Assembly (NCBI RefSeq): GCF_963678635.1
Contig: NC_087062.1
Location: 46,835,758-46,899,757, forward strand
Origin: Symsagittifera roscoffensis
Taxonomy: Eukaryota; Xenacoelomorpha; Acoela; Convolutidae
Direction of reading: 5' to 3'
DNA: 64,000 nucleotides
Notes under the pieces: model-generated
The model's input: only the letters and a program-made list of their open reading frames with translations
Database searches by the model: none
What the model was told of the DNA's origin: nothing
Position numbers and translations under genes: made by a program
Part shown: positions 39,891-53,590 of the stretch, piece by piece
Numbering within the stretch: the stretch's first letter is position 1
Layout of the letters: each line of letters opens with the position of its first letter

Positions 39891-40139
39891 TTTCTCTGTT
39901 TCAAGTTTGTTCCACTTAGTTATTTCCATCTAACTGACCATCTAGTAGCTTGCAGTAGTACGCTTTTGTTGTAGAGCAAGTGATTGGAAGTTCCGCTTCG
40001 CCTCCGTGTGATATCGTACTAACCGATGCCGTTCTAAGCAATCTTGCGGCTAACATTGAAACACCCAGTGGTCAAGTGACCATGTTACCAAAGTGACAAT
40101 GTTCTTATTGGAAACCCGCGCACATAGCTTCTTTTTTTT

Positions 40140-41340
40140 TTAAAAAAGAAAGAACTCGTTGGCGAACAATTATAGACCAGTAAGTCTTACATCAATAGTT
40201 TTTTTAAACTTTTTGAAAAATTATCAGGTCTTATTTATTAGATCATCTGAAAAAAAAATGAAATCCATGTAAATTAACATGTCGAATTTTAACCTCAAAG
40301 ATCATCACAGCTTCAGCTCCTGAAAGTGCTTGACGACAGAGAACTTGACGTAATCTACCTAGATTTCCAAAAGGAATTTGACTCAGTGCCTTACAAAAGA
40401 ATTTTAGGTGTTCTAAAACAGAAGGGATAAACAGAAAAACATTGAATTGGATAAAAGACTTCATTTCTAAAAGGCAACAAAGAGTGGTGATTAACGATCG
40501 ATAGCATGTCTATTTGGAAAAACGTCTCAAGTGGAATTCCGCGAGGTTCTGTCCCGGACCAGTGTTAATTCTAATGTGCATCAACTCAATGTGAGATTCA
40601 ATTATATCGAAATTATATCTATTTGCTGACAATGCGAAGTTATACCGCGAGATAGATAATGCAATAAACGTTGAAATCCTTCAAGAATATCTTAAAATTC
40701 TGCATAATCGGTCAAGAAACAGCCTTTTGTTCTTCAATGTTGATCAATGTGGACAGATGACGATTGCAAATGTAAAAGCTGACAATTTTAAATGAAGTTA
40801 CTGCCTCTATGGAAACGAACTGGAAAAAAATGAGGAAGAAAAATATCTGGGAGTAATCATTAAAAGTAAACCTTCGTTCGAAGCACATATTTTCACCGAA
40901 GTGAAAAAAGCGAAGTCAATCATAGCATTTTTCATGAAATCATTCAACACTTTGTCTACAGCTGTATGCTTGAACGTATACTAGGAACTCCGGTCTCATC
41001 TTGAATATTAAATCAATCAAGCTTGGTATCCGCGACTCAAGAACCATAAAATAATTAGAAAATGTTCAACGTAGAGCAACTGGATTGAGCGACAAAAGGG
41101 ACAAAAGGTCTATTCGATTGTAACAACAGAGACCGAAGTATAAATGACAAAAAACTTGTCATGAATAAAGCCAATCATGAAGTAAGATAACAATTTTTCA
41201 TGAACAGAGCAGCATACTGGAACAAGCTGCCACGAGAAGAAGTGAACTCGAAGACGACCAACGCATTCAAAAGTAACCCTGGCAGTTATTGAAAGATAAT
41301 AGATTTGATATATGTGATACGAGCTAAATGAATTAAACGT
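40140..41340 (+). pseudogene. LINE-3 reverse transcriptase fossil
   Basis: Many frameshifts and stops, but the order of RT pieces is clear: LPRFPKGI (degenerate D-F-x-K-A), KRQQRVVIN, GPVLILMCIN, then LFADNAKLYREI (the catalytic FADD with D to N), KYLGVIIKS, FMKSFNTLS, and later RAAYWNKLP-like residues near 41200. This is the order of an APE-type (CR1/Jockey-like) LINE RT and its C-terminal region. It is an old copy, clearly inactive. Confidence 0.65.
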
Positions 41341-41467
41341 AACTGAATATAAATTAGAACCAAGTTTGTTCAAACACAACATTTTAATTGCTAATTAAAA
41401 AAACCCATAAGATTCAAACTCGGTTATCGCCGAAAGTCGGCCACAACCGGGTCGTCAACTTCAACAG

Positions 41468-42140
41468 CTATATTCTCGCGCACACACGAGGCTGAGCAGC
41501 AATGCCGAGTCCCTGTCGTAGGAAAATTGTCGCTGTCGTAGGAAAATTGTCGCTGTCGTCGCCAGTAGCTTGCGTCACTCTTTTACCAAGGATTGCAATC
41601 GGTTGGAAGATGTGCGTTGATGAGATTGCCTCGTATTTGGTGCGTTTTCGTGACTCGGCTGCATCTGCCACAGTAGGTCTCCCTCGACCAGCAAGCTGGG
41701 TGTACGAGCATACCAGTCTATGTACACAGGTAAAGTCCCAGGCCAGTGCTTTTTCAGGGAAACAGTGTCAGGCCATCTGGTCTGTCACGGTCAGACCGGA
41801 ATAGTCCTTGGAGCTCATGGGTCGTTGGGGTGTTTTCTTGGATAAAAGCCCTATGCTTGATACGATTGCCCATCGAATGTCTGGCATGAACAGATTTGAT
41901 CTTCATTGGCAGTAATTTGGAGTTCCAGTGTTCTCGAAGGGAAGGCGTTGAGCCAATCAGCGGCTCCTGGAGGCAGGCCATTCAAGCTTGACGCGTGCTC
42001 TGTTTCTCTGAGCAATTCAGCTTGTTGAATCATCATTGGGAGTGACCATTTGTCCTGTTCGAATTTGCGCTCTGCTAAGGGTGTATCACTATTTATGATG
42101 TTCCACCAGTTTTGTATGATAGATTTGATTAGATTTCTCC
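41468..42140 (-). pseudogene. RT C-terminal region, unit 1
   Basis: Read leftwards in three frames: SIIQNWWNIINSDTPLAER, LPPGAADWLNAFPSRTLELQ, then RSDRDRPDGLTLFPW, then ALAWDFTCVHRL, then RKRTKYEAI and FQPIAI. These match the conserved region after the RT domain of an invertebrate retroelement RT family I know by its GAxxWL-x-A-x-P, DGKRPDG-type, VWD-x-T-C and KRxKY motifs. At least two frameshifts. The SINE at 42142 cuts into its 5' side. Confidence 0.6.
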
Positions 42141-42141
42141 C

Positions 42142-42310
42142 ACTTGGTCTAGAGGCAACGCGGTTGTCTTTGTAACCTAAGGTCGGGTTCGTTCGCTTTT
42201 TTAGTATGAAATTGATTTTTTTTCCAGTTTTAAGTTGAATTGTCTGCTTGTCTTCTCTCGGCTTAGTTGCCTCATCGCGAATTTTTGATGCACAGCTTGC
42301 ATTGTTCATT
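42142..42310 (+). repeat. SINE family A copy in unit 1
   Basis: Head GGTCTAGAGGCAACGCGGTTG ... GTAACCTAAGGTCGGGTTCGTTCGC, tail CTCGGCTTAGTTGCCTCATC ... GCACAGCTTGCATTGTTCATTGTAGTTACG. Repeated in every unit (near 44465, 45370, 47535, 49865 and 52028). Confidence 0.6.
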
Positions 42311-43767
42311 GTAGTTACGAGTGTTGCTCTTAAAATTTGTAAACTTGCTAACTGAATATATATTTTTCTTTCCTTTTTTTGCTTCGCTCGAAAGCATTAT
42401 TGGGCCTAAATCGTTTCGGCGTGTGTTTTATCGGATTTTGCAAGATATTTGTGTCGTTTGAAGGACAATAATTGGTTAATTTTTTAAACGTTCACGGTCG
42501 GTTGTAGTGTAAAAAGAGTTAAAACTTAATCGCTCAAAATTTTTCTGTGACAATATTTCTCGACTGGTTTTCTAAACGTGAATCTTTACTTCTATACTGA
42601 TCTTTGAACGGGAATTTTTTCGGGTTTTGAAGTTCTGTTGCCGATCTTGTCCAATTGATACTTCTGATTCTGATTTGAAGTTGGCGAGGTTGTGTTTTTG
42701 ACTGTTCACTCAAATGTGTTTTTTTTGCATTTGCTATCTGCAGCAGATGTAAAATACAAAAAAGACACATTCTAGTGAAAAGTAAAAAAATTGCACCAAC
42801 TTCAAAGCAAAACAAAATAATCGTTGTTACCTTCTTCCGAGTCATGTTCCTTTAGCACAATTTTACGAATATTGAGTTGTTTACTTGGCCGATAACTCAT
42901 TTCTTGATTTGTAGTGCAGCTGGTTGTTCCATTAGTTTCGGTATTAACTAGTCTGTATTTCCTTTTATTAAAAGTCGTCGGTCGATTTGTTCATTTCGAT
43001 GATCTATTAACACGCCGATTCTGACTTGACTCTAAGCCTTTTCTGAATGTAATGAATTATACCTACGGTCGCTTGCTGCAATTTTAGCTGGAAAATCGGG
43101 GTTTGTTGATGCGCGTTGTCCTTTTTTGTGAGCTTAAAAAATTCCGGCTTATCTATTGATCAAAATGAAGTTGAGTCATTTTTAGTACGCATACTGGTAG
43201 TTGAGGGTCTCATACCTGCGAGACTGTTGGACTTATTTGCCCTGGTTGCGGGTGGCTTTTAAGAGGTTTCTGAGGCGTCCGCTCGCGTATACAATTGAAG
43301 ACAGTTTTTGAAGTGCGGTTATTGCTGAAGGGTATTTTTGGAATCATTTGCTTAAATTGCGACTAGCAATGTGACATTGAATTTTAAAATTAGCTTAGTG
43401 CAGATTCCAGTTCGGAGCGTTAATAAAAAAAGCTTCGAAATTGTTTTTCAAGAAAGGAGAGGATGCATCTTTTAAATCTTTTTTCATCTCACACGAATAA
43501 TGTTTAAAACAACCAGCGAAAACAAAACGCGTTCTCATCGTGTATTTGATTGGCTCTGTGAAAACGAGATCTCATCCTGACTTGGCACTAATCAAGAGGT
43601 GCGAAGCTCATTTTGCGATATCACGAGAGTGTGATAAGTATACTGGCAATCGGATACAAGACTTTTTCCCGCAAATAAATTTGTTCATAGAATGGTCAAA
43701 ACTAGAAAGTTTGTTTAAACACAACATTTTAAATGCTATTTAAAAAACCCATAACTTTCAAACTCGG

Positions 43768-44463
43768 TTATCGCCGAAAGTCGGCCACAACCGGGTCGTC
43801 AACTTCAACAGCTATATTCTCGCGCACACACGAGGCTGAGCAGCAATGCCGAGTCTCTGTCGTAGGAAAATTGTCGCTGTCGTCGCCAGTAGCTTGCGTC
43901 ACTCTTTTACCAAGGATTGCAATCGGTTGGAAGATGTGCGTTGATGAGATTGCCTCGTATTTGGTGCGTTTTCGTGACTCGGCTGCATCTGCCACAGTAG
44001 GTCTCCCTCGACCAGCAAGCTGGGTGTACGAGCATACCAGTCTATGTACACAGGTAAAGTCCCAGGCCAGTGCTTTTTCAGGGAAACAGTGTCAGGCCAT
44101 CTGGTCTGTCACGGTCAGACCGGAATAGTCCTTGGAGCTCATTGGTCGTTGGGGTGTTTTCTTGGATAAAAGCCCTATGCTTGATACGATTGCCCATCGA
44201 ATGTCTGGCATGAACAGATCTGATCTTCATTGGCAGTAATTTGGAGTACCAGTGTTCTCGAAGGGAAGGCGTTGAGCCAATCAGCGGCTCCTGGAGGCAG
44301 GCCATTCAAGCTTGACGCGTTCTCTGTTTCTCTGAGCAATTCAGCTTGTTGAATCATCATTGGGAGTGACCATTTGTCCTGTTCGAATTTGCGCTCTGCT
44401 AAGGGTGTATCACTATTTATGATGTTCCACCAGTTTTGTATGATAGATTTGATTAGATTTCTC
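43768..44463 (-). pseudogene. RT C-terminal region, unit 2
   Basis: Same three-frame fossil as unit 1, with S-type differences (LVLQI for LELQI; TNELQG for THELQG). Its first part is repeated at 45168-45368 by the 905-bp duplication. Confidence 0.55.
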
Positions 44464-46072
44464 CCACTTGGTCTAGAGGCAACGCGGTTGTCTTTGTAAC
44501 CTAAGGTCGGGTTCGTTCGCTTTTTTAGTATGAAATTGATTTTTTTTCCAGTTTTAAGTTGAATTGTCTGCTTGTCTTCTCTCGGCTTAGTTGCCTCATC
44601 GCAAATTTTTGATGCACAGCTTGAATTGATCTTTGTAGTTACGAGTGTTGCTCTTAAAATTTGTAAACTTGCTAACTTAATATATATTTTTCTTTCCTTT
44701 TTTTGCTTCGCTCGAAAGCATTATTGGGCCTAAATAGTTTCGGCGTGTGTTTTATCGGATTTTGCAAGATATTTGTGTCGTTTGAAGGACAATAATTGGT
44801 TAATTTTTTAAACGTTCACGGTCGGTTGTAGTGTAAAAAGAGTTAAAACTTAATCGCTCAAAATTTTTCTGTGACAATATTTCTCGACTGGTTTTCTAAA
44901 CGTGAATCTTTACTTCTATACTGATCTTTGAACGGGAATTTTTTCGGGTTTTGAAGTTCTGTTGCCGATCTTGTCCAATTGATACTTCTGATTCTGATTT
45001 GAAGTTGGCGAGGTTGTGTTTTTGACTGTTCACTCAAATGTGTTTTTTTTTTGCATTTGCTATCTGCAGCAGATGTAAAATACAAAAAAGACACATTCTA
45101 GTGAAAAGTAAAAAAATTGCTGTATTTCCTTTTATTAAAAGTCGTCGGTCGATTTGTTCATTTCGATGGGAAGGCGTTGAGCCAATCAGCGGCTCCTGGA
45201 GGCAGGCCATTCAAGCTTGACGCGTTCTCTGTTTCTCTGAGCAATTCAGCTTGTTGAATCATCATTGGGAGTGACCATTTGTCCTGTTCGAATTTGCGCT
45301 CTGCTAAGGGTGTATCACTATTTATGATGTTCCACCAGTTTTGTATGATAGATTTGATTAGATTTCTCCCACTTGGTCTAGAGGCAACGCGGTTGTCTTT
45401 GTAACCTAAGGTCGGGTTCGTTCGCTTTTTTAGTATGAAATTGATTTTTTTTCCAGTTTTAAGTTGAATTGTCTGCTTGTCTTCTCTCGGCTTAGTTGCC
45501 TCATCGCAAATTTTTGATGCACAGCTTGAATTGATCTTTGTAGTTACGAGTGTTGCTCTTAAAATTTGTAAACTTGCTAACTTAATATATATTTTTCTTT
45601 CCTTTTTTTGCTTCGCTCGAAAGCATTATTGGGCCTAAATAGTTTCGGCGTGTGTTTTATCGGATTTTGCAAGATATTTGTGTCGTTTGAAGGACAATAA
45701 TTGGTTAATTTTTTAAACGTTCACGGTCGGTTGTAGTGTAAAAAGAGTTAAAACTTAATCGCTCAAAATTTTTCTGTGACAATATTTCTCGACTGGTTTT
45801 CTAAACGTGAATCTTTACTTCTATACTGATCTTTGAACGGGAATTTTTTCGGGTTTTGAAGTTCTGTTGCCGATCTTGTCCAATTGATACTTCTGATTCT
45901 GATTTGAAGTTGGCGAGGTTGTGTTTTTGACTGTTCACTCAAATGTGTTTTTTTTTTGCATTTGCTATCTGCAGCAGATGTAAAATACAAAAAAGACACA
46001 TTCTAGTGAAAAGTAAAAAAATTGCTGTATTTCCTTTTATTAAAAGTCGTCGGTCGATTTGTTCATTTCGAT
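44263..46072. repeat. 905-bp internal tandem duplication in unit 2
   Basis: GGGAAGGCGTTGAGCC at 44263 and 45168. The junction fuses TTTCGAT to GGGAAGG. It accounts for the 3072-bp length of this unit. Confidence 0.9.
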
Positions 46073-46839
46073 GATCTATTAACACGCCGATTCTGACTTG
46101 ACTCTAAGCCCTTTCTGAATGTAATGAATTATACCTACGGTCGCTTGCTGCAATTTTAGCTGGAAAATCGGGGTTTGTTGATGCGCGTTGTCCTTTTTTG
46201 TGAGCTTAAAAAATTCCGGCTTATCTATTGATCAAAATGAAGTTGAGTCATTTTTAGTACGCATACTGGTAGTTGAGGGTCTCATACCTGCGAGACTGTT
46301 GGACTTATTTGCCCTGGTTGCGGGTGGCTTTTAAGAGGTTTCTGAGGCGTCCGCTCGCGTATACAATTGAAGACAGTTTTTGAAGTGCGGTTATTGCTGA
46401 AGGGTATTTTTGGAATCATTTGCTTAAATTGCGACTAGCAATGTGACATTGAATTTTAAAATTAGCTTAGTGCTGATTCCAGTTCGGAGCGTTAATAAAA
46501 AAAGCTTCGAAATTGTTTTTCAAGAAAGGAGAGGATGCATCTTTTAAATCTTTTTTCATCTCACACGAATAATGTATAAAACAACCAGCGAAAACAAAAC
46601 GCGTTCTCATCGTGTATTTGATTGGCTCTGTGAAAACGAGATCTCATCCTGACTTGGCACTAATCAAGAGGTGCGAAGCTCATTTTGCGATATCACGAGA
46701 GTGTGATAAGTATACTGGCAATCGGATACAAGACTTTTTCCCGCAAATAAATTTGTTCATAGAATGGTCAAAACTAGAAAGTTTGTTTAAACACAACATT
46801 TTAAATGCTATTTAAAAAACCCATAACTTTCAAACTCGG

Positions 46840-47535
46840 TTATCGCCGAAAGTCGGCCACAACCGGGTCGTCAACTTCAACAGCTATATTCTCGCGCACA
46901 CACGAGGCTGAGCAGCAATGCCGAGTCTCTGTCGTAGGAAAATTGTCGCTGTCGTCGCCAGTAGCTTGCGTCACTCTTTTACCAAGGATTGCAATCGGTT
47001 GGAAGATGTGCGTTGATGAGATTGCCTCGTATTTGGTGCGTTTTCGTGACTCGGCTGCATCTGCCACAGTAGGTCTCCCTCGACCAGCAAGCTGGGTGTA
47101 CGAGCATACCAGTCTATGTACACAGGTAAAGTCCCAGGCCAGTGCTTTTTCAGGGAAACAGTGTCAGGCCATCTGGTCTGTCACGGTCAGACCGGAATAG
47201 TCCTTGGAGCTCATGGGTCGTTGGGGTGTTTTCTTGGATAAAAGCCCTATGCTTGATACGATTGCCCATCGAATGTCTGGCATGAACAGATCTGATCTTC
47301 ATTGGCAGTAATTTGGAGTTCCAGTGTTCTCGAAGGGAAGGCGTTGAGCCAATCAGCGGCTCCTGGAGGCAGGCCATTCAAGCTTGACGCGTGCTCTGTT
47401 TCTCTGAGCAATTCAGCTTGTTGAATCATCATTGGGAGTGACCATTTGTCCTGTTCGAATTTGCGCTCTGCTAAGGGTGTATCACTATTTATGATGTTCC
47501 ACCAGTTTTGTATGATAGATTTGATTAGATTTCTC
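46840..47535 (-). pseudogene. RT C-terminal region, unit 3
   Basis: Same fossil, L-type. The longest continuous minus-strand frame here (47247-47840) joins the RT remnant to the inverted SINE and is not a real gene. Confidence 0.55.
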
Positions 47536-49165
47536 CCACTTGGTCTAGAGGCAACGCGGTTGTCTTTGTAACCTAAGGTCGGGTTCGTTCGCTTTTTTAG
47601 TATGAAATTGATTTTTTTTCCAGTTTTAAGTTGAATTGTCTGCTTGTCTTCTCTCGGCTTAGTTGCCTCATCGCGAATTTTTGATGCACAGCTTGCATTG
47701 TTCATTGTAGTTACGAGTGTTGCTCTTAAAATTTGTAAACTTGCTAACTGAATATATATTTTTCTTTCCTTTTTTTTGCTTCGCTCGAAAGCATTATTGG
47801 GCCTAAATCGTTTCGGCGTGTGTTTTATCGGATTTTGCAAGATATTTGTGTCGTTTGAAGGACAATAATTGGTTAATTTTTTAAACGTTCACGGTCGGTT
47901 GTAGTGTAAAAAGAGTTAAAACTTAATCGCTCAAAATTTTTCTGTGACAATATTTCTCGACTGGTTTTCTAAACGTGAATCTTTACTTCTATACTGATCT
48001 TTGAACGGGAATTTTTTCGGGTTTTGAAGTTCTGTTGCCGATCTTGTCCAATTGATACTTCTGATTCTGATTTGAAGTTGGCGAGGTTGTGTTTTTGACT
48101 GTTCACTCAAATGTGTTTTTTTTGCATTTGCTATCTGCAGCAGATGTAAAATACAAAAAAGACACATTCTAGTGAAAAGTAAAAAAAATTGCACCAACTT
48201 CAAAGCAAAACAAAATAATCGTTGTTACCTTCTTCCGAGTCATGTTCCTTTAGCACAATTTTACGAATATTGAGTTGTTTACTTGGCCGATAACTCATTT
48301 CTTGATTTGTAGTGCAGCTGGTTGTTCCATTAGTTTCGGTATTAACTAGTCTGTATTTCCTTTTATTAAAAGTCGTCGGTCGATTTGTTCATTTCGATGA
48401 TCTATTAACACGCCGATTCTGACTTGACTCTAAGCCTTTTCTGAATGTAATGAATTATACCTACGGTCGCTTGCTGCAATTTTAGCTGGAAAATCGGGGT
48501 TTGTTGATGCGCGTTGTCCTTTTTTGTGAGCTTAAAAAATTCCGGCTTATCTATTGATCAAAATGAAGTTGAGTCATTTTTAGTACGCATACTGGTAGTT
48601 GAGGGTCTCATATCTGCGAGACTGTTGGACTTATTTGCCCTGGTTGCGGGTGGCTTTTAAGAGGTTTCTGAGGCGTCCGCTCGCGTATACAATTGAAGAC
48701 AGTTTTTGAAGTGCGGTTATTGCTGAAGGGTATTTTTGGAATCATTTGCTTAAATTGCGACTAGCAATGTGACATTGAATTTTAAAATTAGCTTAGTGCA
48801 GATTCCAGTTCGGAGCGTTAATAAAAAAAGCTTCGAAATTGTTTTTCAAGAAAGGAGAGGATGCATCTTTTAAATCTTTTTTCATCTCACACGAATAATG
48901 TTTAAAACAACCAGCGAAAACAAAACGCGTTCTCATCGTGTATTTGATTGGCTCTGTGAAAACGAGATCTCATCCTGACTTGGCACTAATCAAGAGGTGC
49001 GAAGCTCATTTTGCGATATCACGAGAGTGTGATAAGTATACTGGCAATCGGATACAAGACTTTTTCCCGCAAATAAATTTGTTCATAGAATGGTCAAAAC
49101 TAGAAAGTTTGTTTAAACACAACATTTTAAATGCTATTTAAAAAACCCATAACTTTCAAACTCGG

Positions 49166-49861
49166 TTATCGCCGAAAGTCGGCCACAACCGGGTCGTCAA
49201 CTTCAACAGCTATATTCTCGCGCACACACGAGGCTGAGCAGCAATGCCGAGTCTCTGTCGTAGGAAAATTGTCGCTGTCGTCGCCAGTAGCTTGCGTCAC
49301 TCTTTTACCAAGGATTGCAATCGGTTGGAAGATGTGCGTTGATGAGATTGCCTCGTATTTGGTGCGTTTTCGTGACTCGGCTGCATCTGCCACAGTAGGT
49401 CTCCCTCGACCAGCAAGCTGGGTGTACGAGCATACCAGTCTATGTACACAGGTAAAGTCCCAGGCCAGTGCTTTTTCAGGGAAACAGTGTCAGGCCATCT
49501 GGTCTGTCACGGTCAGACCGGAATAGTCCTTGGAGCTCATTGGTCGTTGGGGTGTTTTCTTGGATAAAAGCCCTATGCTTGATACGATTGCCCATCGAAT
49601 GTCTGGCATGAACAGATCTGATCTTCATTGGCAGTAATTTGGAGTACCAGTGTTCTCGAAGGGAAGGCGTTGAGCCAATCAGCGGCTCCTGGAGGCAGGC
49701 CATTCAAGCTTGACGCGTTCTCTGTTTCTCTGAGCAATTCAGCTTGTTGAATCATCATTGGGAGTGACCATTTGTCCTGTTCGAATTTGCGCTCTGCTAA
49801 GGGTGTATCACTATTTATGATGTTCCACCAGTTTTGTATGATAGATTTGATTAGATTTCTC
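49166..49861 (-). pseudogene. RT C-terminal region, unit 4
   Basis: Same fossil, S-type. Confidence 0.55.
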
Positions 49862-51328
49862 CCACTTGGTCTAGAGGCAACGCGGTTGTCTTTGTAACCT
49901 AAGGTCGGGTTCGTTCGCTTTTTTAGTATGAAATTGATTTTTTTTCCAGTTTTAAGTTGAATTGTCTGCTTGTCTTCTCTCGGCTTAGTTGCCTCATCGC
50001 AAATTTTTGATGCACAGCTTGAATTGATCTTTGTAGTTACGAGTGTTGCTCTTAAAATTTGTAAACTTGCTAACTTAATATATATTTTTCTTTCCTTTTT
50101 TTGCTTCGCTCGAAAGCATTATTGGGCCTAAATAGTTTCGGCGTGTGTTTTATCGGATTTTGCAAGATATTTGTGTCGTTTGAAGGACAATAATTGGTTA
50201 ATTTTTTAAACGTTCACGGTCGGTTGTAGTGTAAAAAGAGTTAAAACTTAATCGCTCAAAATTTTTCTGTGACAATATTTCTCGACTGGTTTTCTAAACG
50301 TGAATCTTTACTTCTATACTGATCTTTGAACGGGAATTTTTTCGGGTTTTGAAGTTCTGTTGCCGATCTTGTCCAATTGATACTTCTGATTCTGATTTGA
50401 AGTTGGCGAGGTTGTGTTTTTGACTGTTCACTCAAATGTGTTTTTTTTGCATTTGCTATCTGCAGCAGATGTAAAATACAAAAAAGACACATTCTAGTGA
50501 AAAGTAAAAAAATTGCTGTATTTCCTTTTATTAAAAGTCGTCGGTCGATTTGTTCATTTCGATGATCTATTAACACGCCGATTCTGACTTGACTAAGCCT
50601 TTTCTGAATGTAATGAATTATACCTACGGTCGCTTGCTGCAATTTTAGCTGGAAAATCGGGGTTTGTTGATGCGCGTTGTCCTTTTTTGTGAGCTTAAAA
50701 AATTCCGGCTTATCTATTGATCAAAATGAAGTTGAGTCATTTTTAGTACGCATACTGGTAGTTGAGGGTCTCATACCTGCGAGACTGTTGGACTTATTTG
50801 CCCTGGTTGCGGGTGGCTTTTAAGAGGTTTCTGAGGCGTCCGCTCGCGTATACAATTGAAGACAGTTTTTGAAGTGCGGTTATTGCTGAAGGGTATTTTT
50901 GGAATCATTTGCTTAAATTGCGACTAGCAATGTGACATTGAATTTTAAAATTAGCTTAGTGCAGATTCCAGTTCGGAGCGTTAATAAAAAAAGCTTCGAA
51001 ATTGTTTTTCAAGAAAGGAGAGGATGCATCTTTTAAATCTTTTTTCATCTCACACGAATAATGTTTAAAACAACCAGCGAAAACAAAACGCGTTCTCATC
51101 GTGTATTTGATTGGCTCTGTGAAAACGAGATCTCATCCTGACTTGGCACTAATCAAGAGGTGCGAAGCTCATTTTGCGATATCACGAGAGTGTGATAAGT
51201 ATACTGGCAATCGGATACAAGACTTTTTCCCGCAAATAAATTTGTTCATAGAATGGTCAAAACTAGAAAGTTTGTTTAAACACAACATTTTAAATGCTAT
51301 TTAAAAAACCCATAACTTTCAAACTCGG

Positions 51329-52024
51329 TTATCGCCGAAAGTCGGCCACAACCGGGTCGTCAACTTCAACAGCTATATTCTCGCGCACACACGAGGCTGA
51401 GCAGCAATGCCGAGTCTCTGTCGTAGGAAAATTGTCGCTGTCGTCGCCAGTAGCTTGCGTCACTCTTTTACCAAGGATTGCAATCGGTTGGAAGATGTGC
51501 GTTGATGAGATTGCCTCGTATTTGGTGCGTTTTCGTGACTCGGCTGCATCTGCCACAGTAGGTCTCCCTCGACCAGCAAGCTGGGTGTACGAGCATACCA
51601 GTCTATGTACACAGGTAAAGTCCCAGGCCAGTGCTTTTTCAGGGAAACAGTGTCAGGCCATCTGGTCTGTCACGGTCAGACCGGAATAGTCCTTGGAGCT
51701 CATTGGTCGTTGGGGTGTTTTCTTGGATAAAAGCCCTATGCTTGATACGATTGCCCATCGAATGTCTGGCATGAACAGATCTGATCTTCATTGGCAGTAA
51801 TTTGGAGTACCAGTGTTCTCGAAGGGAAGGCGTTGAGCCAATCAGCGGCTCCTGGAGGCAGGCCATTCAAGCTTGACGCGTTCTCTGTTTCTCTGAGCAA
51901 TTCAGCTTGTTGAATCATCATTGGGAGTGACCATTTGTCCTGTTCGAATTTGCGCTCTGCTAAGGGTGTATCACTATTTATGATGTTCCACCAGTTTTGT
52001 ATGATAGATTTGATTAGATTTCTC
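51329..52024 (-). pseudogene. RT C-terminal region, unit 5
   Basis: Same fossil, S-type left half of the hybrid unit. Confidence 0.55.
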
Positions 52025-53590
52025 CCACTTGGTCTAGAGGCAACGCGGTTGTCTTTGTAACCTAAGGTCGGGTTCGTTCGCTTTTTTAGTATGAAATTGA
52101 TTTTTTTTCTAGTTTTAAGTTGAATTGTCTGCTTGTCTTCTCTCGGCTTAGTTGCCTCATCGCAAATTTTTGATGCACAGCTTGAATTGATCTTTGTAGT
52201 TACGAGTGTTGCTCTTAAAATTTGTAAACTTGCTAACTTAATATATATTTTTCTTTCCTTTTTTTGCTTCGCTCGAAAGCATTATTGGGCCTAAATAGTT
52301 TCGGCGTGTGTTTTATCGGATTTTGCAAGATATTTTGTGCCGTTTGAAGGACAATAATTGGTTATTTTTTGAAACGTTCACGGTCGGTTGTAGTGTAAAA
52401 AGAGTTAAAACTTAATCGCTCAAAATTTTTTTATGACAATATTTCTCGACTGGTTTTCTAAACGTGAATCTTTACTTCTATACTGATCTTTGAACGGGAA
52501 TTTTTTCGGGTTTTGAAGTTCTGTTGCCGATCTTGTCCAATTGATACTTCTGATTCTGATTTGAAGTTGGCGAGGTTGTGTTTTTGACTGTTCACTCAAA
52601 TGTGTTTTTTTTTGCATTTGCTATCTGCAGCAGATGTAAAATACAAAAAAGACACATTCTAGTGAAAAGTAAAAAAATTGCACCAACTTCAAAGCAAAAC
52701 AAAATAATCGTTGTTACCTTCTTCCGAGTCATGTTCCTTTAGCACAATTTTACGAATATTGAGTTGTTTACTTGGCCGATAACTCATTTCTTGATTTGTA
52801 GTTCAGCTGGTTGTTCCATTAGTTTCGGTATTAACTAGTCTGTATTTCCTTTTATTAAAAGTCGTCGGTCGATTTGTTCATTTCGATGATCTATTAACAC
52901 GCCGATTCTGACTTGACTCTAAGCCTTTTCTGAATGTAATGAATTATACCTACGGTCGCTTGCTGCAATTTTAGCTGGAAAATCGGGGTTTGTTGATGCG
53001 CGTTGTCCTTTTTTGTGAGCTTAAAAAATTCCGGCTTATCTATTGATCAAAATGAAGTTGAGTCATTTTTAGTACGCATACTGGTAGTTGAGGGTCTCAT
53101 ACCTGCGAGACTGTTGGACTTATTTGCCCTGGTTGCGGGTGGCTTTTAAGAGGTTTCTGAGGCGTCCGCTCGCGTATACAATTGAAGACAGTTTTTGAAG
53201 TGCGGTTATTGCTGAAGGGTATTTTTGGAATCATTTGCTTAAATTGCGACTAGCAATGTGACATTGAATTTTAAAATTAGCTTAGTGCAGATTCCAGTTC
53301 GGAGCGTTAATAAAAAAAGCTTCGAAATTGTTTTTCAAGAAAGGAGAGGATGCATCTTTTAAATCTTTTTTCATCTCACACGAATAATGTTTAAAACAAC
53401 CAGCGAAAACAAAACGCGTTCTCATCGTGTATTTGATTGGCTCTGTGAAAACGAGATCTCATCCTGACTTGGCACTAATCAAGAGGTGCGAAGCTCATTT
53501 TGCGATATCACGAGAGTGTGATAAGTATACTGGCAATCGGATACAAGACTTTTTCCCGCAAATAAATTTGTACATAGAATGGTCAAAACC

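Larger units (their letters stand above)
41363..53590. repeat. Higher-order tandem array of 2.16/2.33-kb units
   Basis: CTCGGTTATCGCCGAAAGTC anchors at 41420, 43763, 46835, 49161 and 51324; the array ends at ~53590. Long units (~2326 bp) contain ~160 bp (42794-42952) absent from short units (2163 bp). Order: L, S with an internal 905-bp duplication, L, S, then a hybrid with S-type left half and L-type right half. Units are almost identical. Each holds a decayed RT C-terminal region (minus), a SINE A head and AT-rich DNA. No frame inside is supported as a functional gene. Confidence 0.9.

Noticed and set aside
43733-44128. 131-aa plus-strand frame conserved in four units (43733, 46805, 49131, 51294)
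   Set aside because: It is antisense to the RT C-terminal fossil; conservation reflects recent tandem duplication.
47247-47840. 197-aa minus-strand frame
   Set aside because: Composite of RT remnant, inverted SINE and flanking DNA; absent as an intact frame in the S-type units.
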